DNA from: Gremmenia infestans
Taxonomy: Eukaryota > Ascomycota > Leotiomycetes > Helotiales > Hamatocanthoscyphaceae
Direction: 5' to 3'
Assembly (NCBI GenBank): GCA_032629725.1
Contig: JAFEVB010000008.1
Location: 434,001-498,000, forward strand
DNA: 64,000 bases
This document shows, in pieces, positions 1-10,816 of this stretch. The number at the start of each line of letters is the position of its first letter. The stretch's first letter is position 1. The translations under genes and the position numbers were made by a program. The notes under the pieces were generated by a model. The model was not told the DNA's origin. It searched no databases and saw only the letters and a list, made by a program, of their open reading frames with translations.

Positions 1-1143
1 AATTATACTTTCCCAATATCTGCTTGCAGTTAATGAAGCTGGAGAGGATCCGCCTCAGGAATCCGGGCTTGTAAACAATGGATGGTACGGGAAATTCCAT
101 CTGGAGATGGTTGTGTGGCATCTGATGCACTGGGGCCAATGGGGAAAATGGGCGCTGTTGAATCGAAGCATGCCTGGAGTCTATGAGCGGTTCCTGCCAA
201 CTTCTATTCAAAGAGCGCAAGATCAGGGCTATACCGGTGCTCGATGGGGCAAGATGAGTGATCCATCAGGGAGGTCAGCTCCCGGAGAAATCAACTCGCT
301 CTTGATATGGCAACAGCCGCATCCATTTTACCTCGCTGAAAACGAGTACCGGGCTTTCCCAAGCCAGAGCACTCTGCAGAAATGGGATGAAATTTTGACA
401 CAATCGGCTGAGTTCATGGTCTCTTTTGCTTGGCACAACACCTCAACAGGTATTCCTCACCTCATTCGCATTGGAACAAATAATGACCCGAGACAGGTTT
501 CTACGACTTCGGTCCCCCAATGTACCCAGTCTCCGAGAATACCCCCCCAAACGCAACGTTCAACCCAACCTTCGAACTAGCCTACTGGCGCTTTGGCCTC
601 ACCATAGCAGCACAATGGAAAACCCGCCAACACCTCCCCATCCCCCCTTCCTGGCTGCACGTAGCCCAGAACCTCGCTCCCCTCCCCATCATCAACGACA
701 CCTACCCCATCTACCAAGACATCCCAAACATGTGGACAGACCCCACCACAGTCTACGACCACCCCGCCATGATAGGCATCTACGGCCTCCTTCCCCCAAC
801 CGCGGACCTCAATCTAACATTACTGCACAACACGGCCGACAAAATAGCTTCGCTCTGGGATTTTGCACATCTCTTTGGCTGGGACTTCCCCATGCTAGCT
901 ATGAACGCCGCGAGACTCAAGCGGCCGGAAAAAGCGGTCGAGTATTTGCTGCATGCTAGTTTTGCGTTTGATGATGTGGGGATGCCGATTGGGGGGCCTA
1001 GGGTAGCGACGCCGTATTTTCCAGCTTCGGGGGGGTTGCTGCTGGCTGTGGCGATGATGGCGGGGGTTTGGGATGGGAGCGAGGGGGCGCGATTTCCGGG
1101 CGGGTGGAGGGTAGATGTTGAGGAGTTTGAACCTGCGCTTTAG
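1..1143 (+). CDS. Six-hairpin glycosidase-like protein, 5' end outside window
   Basis: The reading frame is open from base 2, so the N-terminus lies off the left edge. Exons are 2-449 and 497-1143; the 47-bp intron (450-496, GTATTC...CAG) restores a continuous frame through GFYDFGPPMYPVSENTPP. The visible ~365 residues are rich in Trp and aromatic residues (NGWYGKFHLEM, HLMHWGQWGKWALLNRS, WDFAHLFGWDFPMLAMNAARL), the pattern of fungal (alpha/alpha)6 'six-hairpin' glycosidase-like proteins. The C-terminus (TPYFPASGGLLLAVAMMAGVWDGS) looks like the end of that fold. This family sits near GH65/GH95 enzymes, but substrate cannot be told and no catalytic residue was identified. No signal peptide can be judged because the start is missing. 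Family call by eye; fold likely, activity unknown. Confidence 0.7.
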
Positions 1144-2591
1144 GTTGGTGAATCGGTGATAGGTAGGAGGTGTATTAAGAGGCTAGGCTTACTTGCAATT
1201 TCCATGCTCCTCCCACAGCAACATCGCTAAATCTTCGGCGCCAAAGCATATAACGCAGATACTTCTTATTCAATTTTAAGAATAAACCTGTCGTCAAACA
1301 CAAAAGGCGCCCACTTGGCCAAGTGGGTCAGAGCAAATTGTGTTGGGCAAGTAGGAATTGTAAAACCCCTTTAATGCAGGCTTGCTAGGGGTTATCCTGT
1401 GGTCAACTTCGGTTGGCTTCAAGGTTTTGCAATTCTTTTGTTCAATTTATGGAATGACTATAGGCAATAGCATAGTTCAACAGAAAGACATTAATTAGTT
1501 GATCAAAAACATATTATAGGAAAAGACGCTCCAGCTCAAATAAAAACAAAAATCATAATACACGATTTTAAACCTAAAGTTAAAGAACTTGCAGAGATAT
1601 TCTACGCTCGGGTTTCGCTTATACCTACCTACACAGTACTCTGGATTTCGCTCATTACATTTTCAAAGCACCTCTTATGCAAAATACTATTGCCTGTGAA
1701 AGCCAATTTTTAGCCTCTGGGTTGCAGAAATGTGAAAATTCATACAAATCACGTGACTGGTCTCGAAGCTCGAAAGGACAAACGCAAGAAGAGGAACAGA
1801 TAAGCGGATAGAAGTCCCTCGTCTTGTTCTCCTAAGTATAGTTTCTCAAACGATGAGTTCCAGGCCCAAGGAAACGGAAAGAAGCAAATTCCGATAGAAA
1901 AGAGAAGCGCACGATAGCTAATGAAGGAACACAAAGGGCTGACTCGCTCTACTGTACGTACACCGTCAAGACCTTCAGAACTTTTCAGAGGCCAAGAAAA
2001 AGACAGAAGAACATGAAGGATAAATTTAATGCCTTATCCGCGTCAGTCAGTGAGGATCGTAATGTACTAGTAAAAGCTTTTCAAAAGCCGATGTGAGGGG
2101 AGGGACATTTTCAAGTTCGCGTTACTCCGTACACATCCCGAAGTCAATAAATGACTACTAGGTAGTGTATGTACCTAGGTAGTGTTCAGTACCTAGTGTA
2201 TTGACTTGAATAATGAAGCGTTTTTTATAATTGATATAAGGGTTGTAAAGCTTATCATGTTCCGGACCGAAGAAGGGTTTAGCTCAGATCTAGATTAGGA
2301 ACCTCGCACCCCTCATGGGCATAGATACACTGCTCGTACTCGTACACGTACAGTACAGATCATTTCAACTGCACTCCATACGGTATACTCGGTCAATCTC
2401 TCCCAATGCCTGTCATTATAGTTACATCTTTACTAAGACTTCAGACCTGCGACAGCCAGATCTAGGTAGCATCGTACTGTAGATAGATTGTTATCGTGCT
2501 GTTAATAGTTGCTTGCCAAAATCCCACCACCTCATGACTCGCGAGCCGGGACGTCAAAACCTACCTACTGTACTACCTGGTAGGTATACAG
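1144..2591. other. Intergenic region, AT-rich
   Basis: No convincing coding potential on either strand. It contains a perfect 18-bp palindrome at 1310-1327 and a copy of the ACCTAGGT palindrome at 2173-2180. The stretch before 2592 is presumably the promoter of the permease gene. Confidence 0.6.
1310..1327. repeat. Perfect 18-bp palindrome
   Basis: CCCACTTGGCCAAGTGGG reads the same on both strands. It lies about 165 bp after the stop of the glycosidase-like gene, in otherwise AT-rich DNA. It could be a binding site for a dimeric factor, a terminator-like hairpin or chance; nothing in the sequence decides. Confidence 0.7.
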
Positions 2592-4312
2592 ATGAGGTCC
2601 AACGCATACAGACTCACCAGCATGGCATTCCCCAAAAATGGCAGTCCTTCGACTAGTCCCCTAGAATGGGATGGCGCTGAGGCATCGGATAATGATAGCA
2701 CGGCGGGTGATTCAGATGCTGCGAAGCTTGCGCGTATGTGACACTCACTCTCAAGGTTGAATAAGATGCTGATTCTTCTGGCAATAGAAATGGGATATTC
2801 GCAAGGCATGAAGCGGAAATTCTCGGTTTGGTCACTTCTAGGTGTTGGGTTCTCGCTGACCAATTCGTGGTTTGGGATATCGACTGCGCTCGTGACTGGG
2901 ATTAATTCTGGAGGGCCTGTGTTGATCGTGTATGGCATTATGCTTATTGCTCTTGTTTCTACCTGCGTGGGTATCTCGTTGTCGGAATTGGCTAGTGCGC
3001 TGCCGAATGCTGGAGGACAGTATTTCTGGGCGGGTGAACTGGCTCCTAAGGGCTATGGCAAGCTTGCTAGTTACCTCACGGGGTGGTTTGCTTGGGCTGG
3101 GAGTATCTTCACTTCGGCGAGTGTGTCGTTGGGATTGGGTAGTGCTATTGTGGGGTGTATACAGCTCACGCATCCGACTCTGTTCGTCAGCCCCTCCACC
3201 TCTTTGAATCCTATTAACGAGGCCTTTCATATAGTGAAATTCGCCCTTGGATGGTGGTCCTAGCCTACGAACTCGTAAATGCTTTCGCCTTCATCTTCAA
3301 CTGCTACGGCCGTCACCTCCCCCGCATCGCAACCTTCACGCTCTGGTTCTCCCTCCTCTCCTTCACCACCATTCTCATCACGGTCCCCAGCACCGCAAGC
3401 ACGCATCAATCCCCCCGTTTCGTCTTTGCGCACTTTGAAAATAACACCGGCTGGGACTCCAACACTATCGCCTTTATCGTCGGCCTCATCAACACTAACT
3501 GGGCCTTTGCCTGTCTCGACTGCGCCACGCACCTCGCAGAAGAAGTCCAGCACCCCGAACGCACAATCCCCATCGCGATCATGGGCACGATAGCCATCGG
3601 TTTCGCAACAAGCTGGCTATACAGCATCTCCATGTTCTTTTCCATGTCCTCGCTACCCCTCCTCTTCAACACGCCCACCAAGGTCCCGATCCTCGAGCTC
3701 TTCCACCAAGCGCTGTCGTCACGCCGCGGCGCCGTCGCGCTCGAGTGTGCGGTCATCGTCACGGGCCTGGGCTGTCTGATCGCGAGCCATACGTGGCAGA
3801 GCCGGCTGTGCTGGAGCTTTGCGCGCGATGGCGGGATACCGGGCTCACGCTGGCTGGCGGAGATTCATCCCGTGCTCGACGGGCCGTTTAACGCGCATGT
3901 GGCTTCTTGTAGCATTGTTGCCGTGCTGGGACTGTTGTATCTGGGTTCGCACACGGCGTTTAACAGCATGGTGACGGCGTGTATCGTGCTGTTGTACGTT
4001 TCGTATAGTATTCCGGTGTTGTGCTTGTTGGTACGCGGGCGGGATAGTATACGGCATGGGCCGTTTTGGGCAGGGAGGTACGGGTTGGTGGCGAATTGGG
4101 TGTTGCTTGCGTGGACGGCGTTTACACTGGTGATGTATAGCTTTCCACCGGTAATGCCGGTTAATGCGGGGAATATGAATTATGTGTGCGTGGTTTACTT
4201 GCTGGTTTTAGGCGCGGTGTTGGTTTATTGGCGGGTGAGGGGGAAGAAGACTTATGGGAATAGGGAGGAGAGGTATGAGGAGGTGGCGGGTAATGAGGAG
4301 GCAATATTCTAA
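2592..4312 (+). CDS. Amino-acid/polyamine/choline-type permease (APC superfamily)
   Basis: Exons 2592-2733, 2788-3181 and 3235-4312; introns of 54 and 53 bp. Joining them gives LAQMGYSQGMKRKFSVWSLL and THPTLEIRPWMVVLAYELVN, which are continuous family signatures although the exons lie in different frames. The protein has 537 residues (527 if it begins at the in-frame ATG at 2622). It has a short acidic cytosolic N-tail, then about 12 hydrophobic segments. ELASALPNAGGQYFWAGELAP and the LAEEVQHPERTIPIAI stretch are typical of fungal GABA/choline/amine permeases (BAT1/Hnm1-like). The role is H+-coupled uptake of an amino acid or amine at the plasma membrane; the substrate is unknown. Length is normal for the family. 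The first ATG at 2592 is only a slight preference. Confidence 0.88.
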
Positions 4313-5527
4313 TCACTTAAGGCATCGGATTTCTTAAAGAGAATTTCGAGATCTTTGTATACCTCTACTATATGTATTTATCTAAAAGCATAAATTCAAG
4401 ACATAAATTAAAACAAGAGGTTACGATTGCATAACTTCTCAACTGATTTTATACAACTCTAGGTTCCATAAGACTTTAACCAGTATTACCAAGTATAATA
4501 CTTTTAGATAAGAGTGTAAACATCACCCTAACATACAGAAACTTATGAGAATAAGAAAACAAAGGTAGATGAAACCTCAGGGTAGAGTCTTATCTAGTCT
4601 CTAGCTACGCTAACTGCATTCGCATGAATTACAAGATCCTAAATTCGGTAAATTACTTACTGACTCTATATCATCCGTATCATCCTCCCTATCTACTCTG
4701 CCTATCTAGTATCTATCCAACGAAGCAAACAAAAATATAACTGACCTATAGAAAGGCTTGGCTCTGCTCTACAAAACACGGCAATTAGGTAGAGGCGGGT
4801 CGAGTGGGTCCAGGACAAAAGTGAGGCCAAGCTAGAAATATAAATAGAAGCTCGGTTAACTCTAATTCCCTAAGGTAATCCAATCAACAAATTCATAAAT
4901 CAATTAATAGCTAGCTACCTTACCTTAGGCAAGGATGCAGGATTCCTTCTACTATATTTCAAAACGCATCCTATACGCGGGTTTCTTTCCACAGCGCATT
5001 ACCTAGGCACTACTGTTAGACCTAATTGTTCCCTCCCTTCCTCCTTTACAGCACTTAAATTCAAGTTAAGCGGGGTCTTCCTTTTCCTAAACAAGCCATT
5101 TCGGACGAGCACGTGTACTCGATATACTCGCTTTTCTTTTTAGGTCTAAAGCCTCGGTATAAATCCTATCTAGGATATCTGACTGGTTCTTGTGCCTTAG
5201 TATGGATCCTTTAAGAAGGCCTGTAATCTTAAAGTGAGTTGGAACTTGATCTTAGAAGCTTGTAGGTAATTGTTAGATCGGATCCTGAGCTCTGTAGGTG
5301 GCGCGGAGTATACGTACGAGGTTATGGGTATGATGCTGGTGGGACTAGCTATAAGACTTGAAAAAAAGGGCGAGTATATATATATATATATAGACAGACT
5401 TTTATCTATTTATTCTTTCTTCTATCCTTACATATATTAAACTCACTCGACCCGCGATCTACTTCCACCTATTTTCACTTGGACTCGATCGTATATCTAC
5501 AACAGATAAAGATAAAAATAAACGAAA
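4313..5527. other. Intergenic region with long AT-rich tract and promoter of the small secreted peptide
   Basis: No gene seen. The region is very AT-rich. A (TA)n run at 5375-5392 lies about 136 bp upstream of the ATG at 5528 and could act as its TATA region; pyrimidine-rich sequence follows it. Confidence 0.5.
5375..5392 (+). promoter_or_regulatory. TATA-like (TA)n tract upstream of the secreted peptide gene
   Basis: Uninterrupted alternating TA run about 136 bp before the ATG at 5528. Position and composition fit a core promoter, but it could also be a simple microsatellite. Confidence 0.4.
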
Positions 5528-5818
5528 ATGCGTTTCCAAACCCTCACCTTCGCCTTCATGACCCTCTTCGCCTCTACAATGGCCACGACTTATAAATGCT
5601 GCGAAAGCAAATCTTGCGATGTTTGTGTAGGGGGGCCTGTAAGTTTTATCATTCTGTGATGTGGTTTGGGGTCTAAGAGAAGGGCTGATTAATGTTGTGG
5701 TAGGATGTTAATGGGAGGTGTATCGCGGCTGGTATTTCATACGTGAGTTTCCTTTCTCGTAAGACGTGGGGTGAGGTAAAGGTGTTTGCTGATGGGGGTG
5801 TAGAAATGTGTGGCGTAG
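5528..5818 (+). CDS. Small secreted cysteine-rich peptide (six Cys, 54 aa)
   Basis: Three exons: 5528-5638, 5704-5742 and 5804-5818. The introns, 65 and 61 bp, have strong GTAAGT and GTGAGT donors, TAG acceptors and GCTGAT branch-like sites. The product is 54 residues. Residues 1-19 (MRFQTLTFAFMTLFASTMA) look like a secretion signal ending in an AxA-like site. The predicted mature peptide is ~35 residues with six cysteines spaced CC-x4-C-x2-C-x9-C-x8-C, starting TTYKCCESKSCDVC and ending GISYKCVA. An even Cys number and small size suggest three disulfides and an extracellular role, as in fungal small secreted proteins or effector candidates. I recognise no named family. The final exon codes only four residues plus stop, which automatic callers would probably miss. 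The model is inferred from splice signals without transcript support. Confidence 0.68.
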
Positions 5819-6188
5819 GGCTGTTTTTGGATATGAGAAGGCGGAAAGGGAGAGAGAGGGAGGGAGGATGGAATAGGGAGTTGGCATAAAAATGGATACT
5901 AGACGATCTTCACCTGAGGATACTTGTTGTAAATAACAAATATTATGCACCATTTTATCAGGCTTACATTCATTGGCATGACTCATATTTTGTGCTAGAA
6001 ATTCAATACTAACAATCTATGGAATAATCAGATCCCAAACGCCCAACCATCATCGTGACACAAGAATAATCCAATGCAGTCTATGCTGAAAGGTATTGCG
6101 AAAGCAAACAAACGCTAAAGGTCCTCAACTTGGTCATAGGCAGAGATAGGAAGCCGAAATGAAATTTGTCCCGTTAGAAAAAGAAGTT
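5819..6188. other. Short intergenic region between convergent genes
   Basis: Contains the 3' flanks of the secreted peptide gene (+) and the SDR gene (-). No further coding signal seen. Confidence 0.5.
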
Positions 6189-7450
6189 TTAGGGGCCGCT
6201 GGGAACGCCAGTCCCACGGATAGCATCGACTTGCTCGGATAGAAGAGCGTTGTTCTTTGGTCCTTCCAAGGGAGGGCCCTCGGGTGTGACATATGCTTTG
6301 GTCATGCCGCCATCGACAACGAAGTCCTAAAACGAGTCAGCACCGCTCATTCTCAAGCAACGGAAGATCACTCACCTGACCGTTGATAAAGCTAGATTCA
6401 TCACTCGCCAAAAACAGCACCGCCTGCGCCTGCTCAATAGCCTCACCAAATCTTCCACCCGGGAAGTGGACCGTACGTCTATGTCTCTTGGGCTGGTCAT
6501 CTCCCAACCAATCCTGCAACAGCGGCGTGTTTAGCGGCGCGGGGCAGAGCGCGTTGAACCTGAACCCCTCTCTCGCATGCACGATCGCCAGCTCTCTCGT
6601 CAGGGCCAGCACGGCTCCTTTGCTAGCAGTATATGCCAACTGGGGAGTAGCCGAGCCTACGAGCGCCACCACGGAAGCGGTGTTGATGACTGAGCCTCTG
6701 GTCTTGCCGTGTTTACGCATGGAGATAATTGCATGCTTGGAGCCGAACCAAACACCCTTGACGTTGATGGCTTGCGTCAGATCCCAGATCTTCTCAGGGG
6801 TGTCGATGGCATCGGCGTCATCGGCGTGCATGATGCCGGCGTTGTTGAACATGATGTCGATGCCGCCCCAGGCATCGAGATGGTCGACTAGGGCCTTGAT
6901 ATCGGCTTCTTTGGAGACGTCACAGACCTGGTTTTGTAAGTTGATGTAATATGCAAGGTTTTGGGGAGGGAAAGCTTACTTGGGTATCGACTTTGTGGGC
7001 TGAGGGAACGAGTTGCTGGAGCTTGGCTGAGGCTTTCTCGAGGGCTGGGGCGGAGATGTCGGCCATGAGGACGTTGGCACCTTCTTTGGCGAAAAGGATG
7101 CATGTTTCGAGACCAATACCACTAGAGAATTGTAAGCAGGAGAGACTCTAGAGCGTGTAATAGCGATTCTTCCATCTTGAGGATTGAAAAGGGTTCCAAG
7201 ATCTAAACAGAAGCCAAGAAAAGTGAATATCACGTGGGAAAACAGATTCTGCACTTTAAGAAGCTGCCTCCTGCTCTTCAAAGCTACCACTCGACGGCTT
7301 CAAAGGTTTCTGAAAGTAGAGTAAAATAATCATCACTAACCCGGCGGCTCCCGTGACTACAGCATTCTTGCCATGAAGTCTGCCCATAGCAAAGCTATTG
7401 ATGGTGTGGACAGCACCACTGCTGTTGGTTCGCGAGCTATCTTCCGTCAT
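6189..7450 (-). CDS. Short-chain dehydrogenase/reductase (SDR, classical type)
   Basis: Exons on the minus strand: 7450-7341, 7121-6980, 6927-6376 and 6326-6189; introns 219, 52 and 49 bp; 313 residues. The first splice rebuilds the NAD(P)-binding glycine motif TGAAGGIG. Next come DISAPALEKA (end of beta-2), CDVSKEADIKALVDHL, the NNAG structural motif, the catalytic Ser region (INTASVVALVG) and YTASKGAVLALTRELA, the YxxxK active site. The end VVDGGMTKAYVTPEGPP is typical of the family. An acidic residue after beta-2 (AD) suggests NAD(H) preference. The substrate is not predictable. Translation could also begin at the in-frame ATG 21 codons further in (MGRLHGKNAVVTG), since the preceding residues are not conserved in SDRs. 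The 219-bp first intron is long for this genome, but it needs no extra exon because the glycine motif joins cleanly. Confidence 0.9.
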
Positions 7451-8622
7451 CTTGTAGTTTGCACGGAAAGCGAATCTGGGCTTCAGTCAGCAATGTGTTC
7501 TCTCATAAACTATGACTCCTCGTGGTGAAGGCAAAAAAGGAGACGGGCGTCCCGATCTCGCTTATGATTGCGAGTAGAAGAAGAGAAGATAGATAGGATA
7601 GATAGACGCACAGTTTAAGGCAATGCGATAAGATATATCTGTGTTTTTGGAGGGTTGCAAGAGCAAGAAGGGTTTGGCAGAGGATGATGGAGATGAAGAA
7701 GACAAGTTATTTATTTTAGACACACAAAGAAAAAAAAAGGTGTGTAGGGTGTAGGGTGTAAGGGTTGGGTGTAAGGGTATAACGTAGGGCTACTGCTGTA
7801 TCCTCTATCAATGTGTGTCAGACGCCGTTCTCGGCCCATATTAAAATTAAGGAGCCTCCCCTCCCCTCCCCTCCCCTCCCCTCCCCTCTTCTCTTATCGC
7901 TCCCGAAGCTGAACCACGAGGCTTCCGGACACACCGCCGTTGGTCTGTAACCACCTTACTCGTAACTGAAACTCGTTCGTCCATTGAATAATAATATGCG
8001 TCCATGTGGGGTTTTCATCACCCGAGTCAATATTCTTCCTGATGGCGATGTGTCAAAGAAAACTGTGCCCCGCCATTATTCATGACCATCGGCGCGCGCC
8101 TGTCCAAAAGTGGTATCGTAGTCCCCATTCACTTACTCGAGTACTCGTGTCGTACCTGGGATGAAAGATGATCAGATGATGATCGGAAGTCGTGACATGT
8201 TGCGAAAAGCATCATTCCGTTATAGGTACTTCGCTACAAGTACCTTAAGGTATATGGGAATTGTTCTTGTCCGGGTTCCGGCCTCCATTTTGTACTCCCA
8301 GTCCAGGTACTCAGCTTTACCATGACGTTGTGGCTGCCAACTGAAATAGAGCTCGCTGATTGGTGGGGAGCTAAGGTAATGTAATAATCCCAACCCCACC
8401 CCCCTCTCTCTTATCGTCTTTCTTTCTACCTACCCCTACCTTACCTTACCTAGGTACTCGTAAGGTACTCACTCTTCCTTGCTTGGTTCTTGTCGCACCA
8501 CAGCCTCCAGTCTCCAATAAATTCATTCCCTTGTCCTGCAATTGTCCTTTAGAACTTCAAATCGGAGCCTTGAGCAATTGTCCTACTCAAAGTCCGCCAA
8601 GTATTATCGAAAACACCCCACA
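7451..8622. promoter_or_regulatory. Divergent promoter region between SDR and glutamine-synthetase-like gene
   Basis: About 1.2 kb between two divergently transcribed genes. It contains an irregular GTAGGGT/GTAAGGGT-rich tract (about 7740-7780), a CCCCT pentanucleotide repeat (7855-7887), an ACCTAGGT palindrome (8448-8455) and pyrimidine-rich sequence close to the start at 8623. No coding signal seen. Confidence 0.5.
7855..7887. repeat. (CCCCT)n pentanucleotide repeat; G-rich on minus strand
   Basis: About six tandem CTCCC units. The minus strand is runs of four G separated by single A, a strong G-quadruplex pattern, lying in the shared upstream region of two divergent genes. Confidence 0.8.
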
Positions 8623-10235
8623 ATGCCTGACAAGAAAGAACCAGAGGTCACTCTTGATTCGCTGCCAAAGCTCCTTGAAAATGACACCAAAGTAAAGCTT
8701 GCCGGTATTGACGTCGATGGCATACTGCGCGGCAAGTTAATTTCCAAGAAGAAATTCTTGGGCGTTGCGAAAGAAGGCTTTGGATTCTGCTCTGTCATAT
8801 TTGGTTGGGACATGCACGATCAGACATATTTCAAGGAGCTGAAGATTAGCAATGCCGAGAATGGATACCACGATCTTATCGCTATTCCCGATTTGAGCAG
8901 TTTCAGGAGGATACCGTGGGAGGACAATGTGCCTTTCTTTCTGGTCAGCTTCTTCGAACCAGATTCTGGCAAGCCAGTCTCGGCCTGTCCAAGAGGTCTT
9001 TTGAAGACTGCGTTGGAGAAGTTACATGCCAAGGGACTGGGCGCAATGGCTGGAGGTAAGATCCCCCATCAGATAAAGGACATACGCTAACAATGACAGC
9101 GGAGTACGAATTCTTCCAATTCAAAGTCCCAACAAGCGATTCCAATGGCCCCCTCGCAGAACGAAATAATTCCTCCACTGCCACCTTCCTCCGAGACAAT
9201 CCGGTCAACTCACTTCCCTCCTTGACCGAAGGCATGTTCGGATACAGCTTGACGCGACCTGTACATAACAAGGACTACTATTACGGAATTTTTGATGCTT
9301 GCGAGAAGTTCAATTGTGGAATAGAAGGTTGGCATACGGAGAGTGGACCTGGAGTTTTTGAGGCTGCATTATCTTTTGGAGAGATACAACAAATGGCAGA
9401 CAAGGCAGGACTTTTCAAGTCAGTACCTAAGCTAATCTAAGACATTCTGGCTAATGTTCTGCAGATATGTTGTCAAATCAGTTGCGACTCAATACGGAAT
9501 TACCCCATGCTTCATGGCGAAACCAAGACAAGGACTACCCGGGAACAGTGGGCATATGCATATTTCAATCGTTGACAAAGATGGCAAGAATCTCTTCTTC
9601 CGTGAAAAGAAAGACACGGAAGCTGAATACGACGATATTGCGAATTTGTCCGACATGGGGCGACATTTCTTAGCTGGTCTCCTTGAAGGACTTCCAGATA
9701 TCATGCCGCTGTTTGCACCTACAGTCAACTCGTATAAACGCCTGGTGGAGAATTTCTGGGCACCAGTAACTGTATCCTGGGGTCTTGAGCATCGAGCCGC
9801 ATCAATCCGCTTAATCGCACCTCCTACATCCAAACCAGGAGCGACGCGGTTCGAAGTCCGAGTTCCAGGAGCAGATGCCAATCCTTATTTTGTTCTTTCC
9901 GCCATCTTGGCATTGGGCTGGAGAGGAGTTGAGAAGAAGCTTGAGATCAAGCAGCCTCCTCTTGGCAAAGGGCAAGATGTTGGTGGGAAGGCTGATCCTG
10001 GAGTACGATTGGCAAAGAGTCTAAAGGAGGCGACTGAGAGATTTATGAAACCTGAAAGTGTGGCTAGAGAAGTGTTTGGTGATGAGTTCGTGGAGCATTA
10101 TGGTGGAACGAGAGAACACGAAATTCGATTATGGGACGAAGCTGTAACAGATTGGTATGTTAGCATCCGAAGGATTCATTCGTTTATACTGACTTTTGGA
10201 ATAGGGAGGTGCGAAGATACATTGAAGCGGTTTGA
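8623..10235 (+). CDS. Class-I glutamine-synthetase-like ligase (FluG-type GS domain)
   Basis: Exons 8623-9055, 9100-9418, 9465-10154 and 10205-10235 give 490 residues; introns are only 44-50 bp. The N-terminal half has VKLAGIDVDGILRGKLISKKKF and the GFCSVIFGWDMHD segment of the beta-grasp domain. The joined motif AGAEYEFFQ supplies a metal-binding Glu. HTESGPGVFEAAL, the GNSGHMHISI loop and ENFWAPVTVSWGLEHRAAS are the ATP/glutamate-site blocks. The last exon adds only EVRRYIEAV after DW. The start is the first ATG with a good context (CACAATG); the open frame runs further up but has no ATG. There is no amidohydrolase domain, so this is the GS half of FluG only. Such proteins are often gamma-glutamyl-amine ligases rather than true glutamine synthetases; the substrate is an inference. 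It is divergent from the SDR gene. Confidence 0.88.
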
Positions 10236-10816
10236 TCGCCATTTTTATAACACTACTTTTGTACACTGGATGAGCTTCCCTCCGTTGGTCATTAATTGCA
10301 AGCGGGGTCAATTTTTTTTGGTTTAGATGACGAAATAACGAGCTATCCGGACTCTTATTGAAGAGGAGTCCATGACACATTGCGTCTGCATTTATTAGAG
10401 AAGTAAAATGTGGATTCATCTGTTCTTGATACTTGTACAAGCATATCTTTATGTCAACAGCTACCTCGTCACGCACTTACTTCGGACTTGAAACACCGAT
10501 ATTGATAGTACAACTGGCAAAGTTGCCCGCCCCTACAAGTAGGATAGATGCAATGCATGAAAACGTACAATACCTTACAGTCTCCATACTTGTAGCCGCT
10601 CAGCCAATGACTGGACGCGGGGTCACGCAGGCCTGCCCTGCCTGCCTGCCTACCTCGGCGTCGTAGTGCATTTTACTAGTAGGCAACCTTCCCGAGTACA
10701 GTCTTCCCAGTTTGAACTCCCAGAGACGTTTTTCAATATCATCGATTCCTTTCTGAAGTCGTGATCAATTTTGTGTTTGTATTCTCTTTCGCGAGCGAGT
10801 TAGCAGAGAGAGTTAA
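10236..10816. other. Intergenic region
   Basis: No gene seen. It contains a short imperfect CCTG/CCTA repeat at about 10630-10652. The 3' part is the upstream region of the acyl-CoA synthetase gene. Confidence 0.5.

Noticed and set aside
7740..7780. GGGTGTA/GTAAGGGT tract resembling telomere repeats
   Set aside because: Irregular units, not the TTAGGG array of fungal telomeres; treated as a degenerate simple repeat.
8542..8622. N-terminal extension of the GS-like protein
   Set aside because: The frame is open but starts at TTG, and the first ATG with a good context is at 8623.
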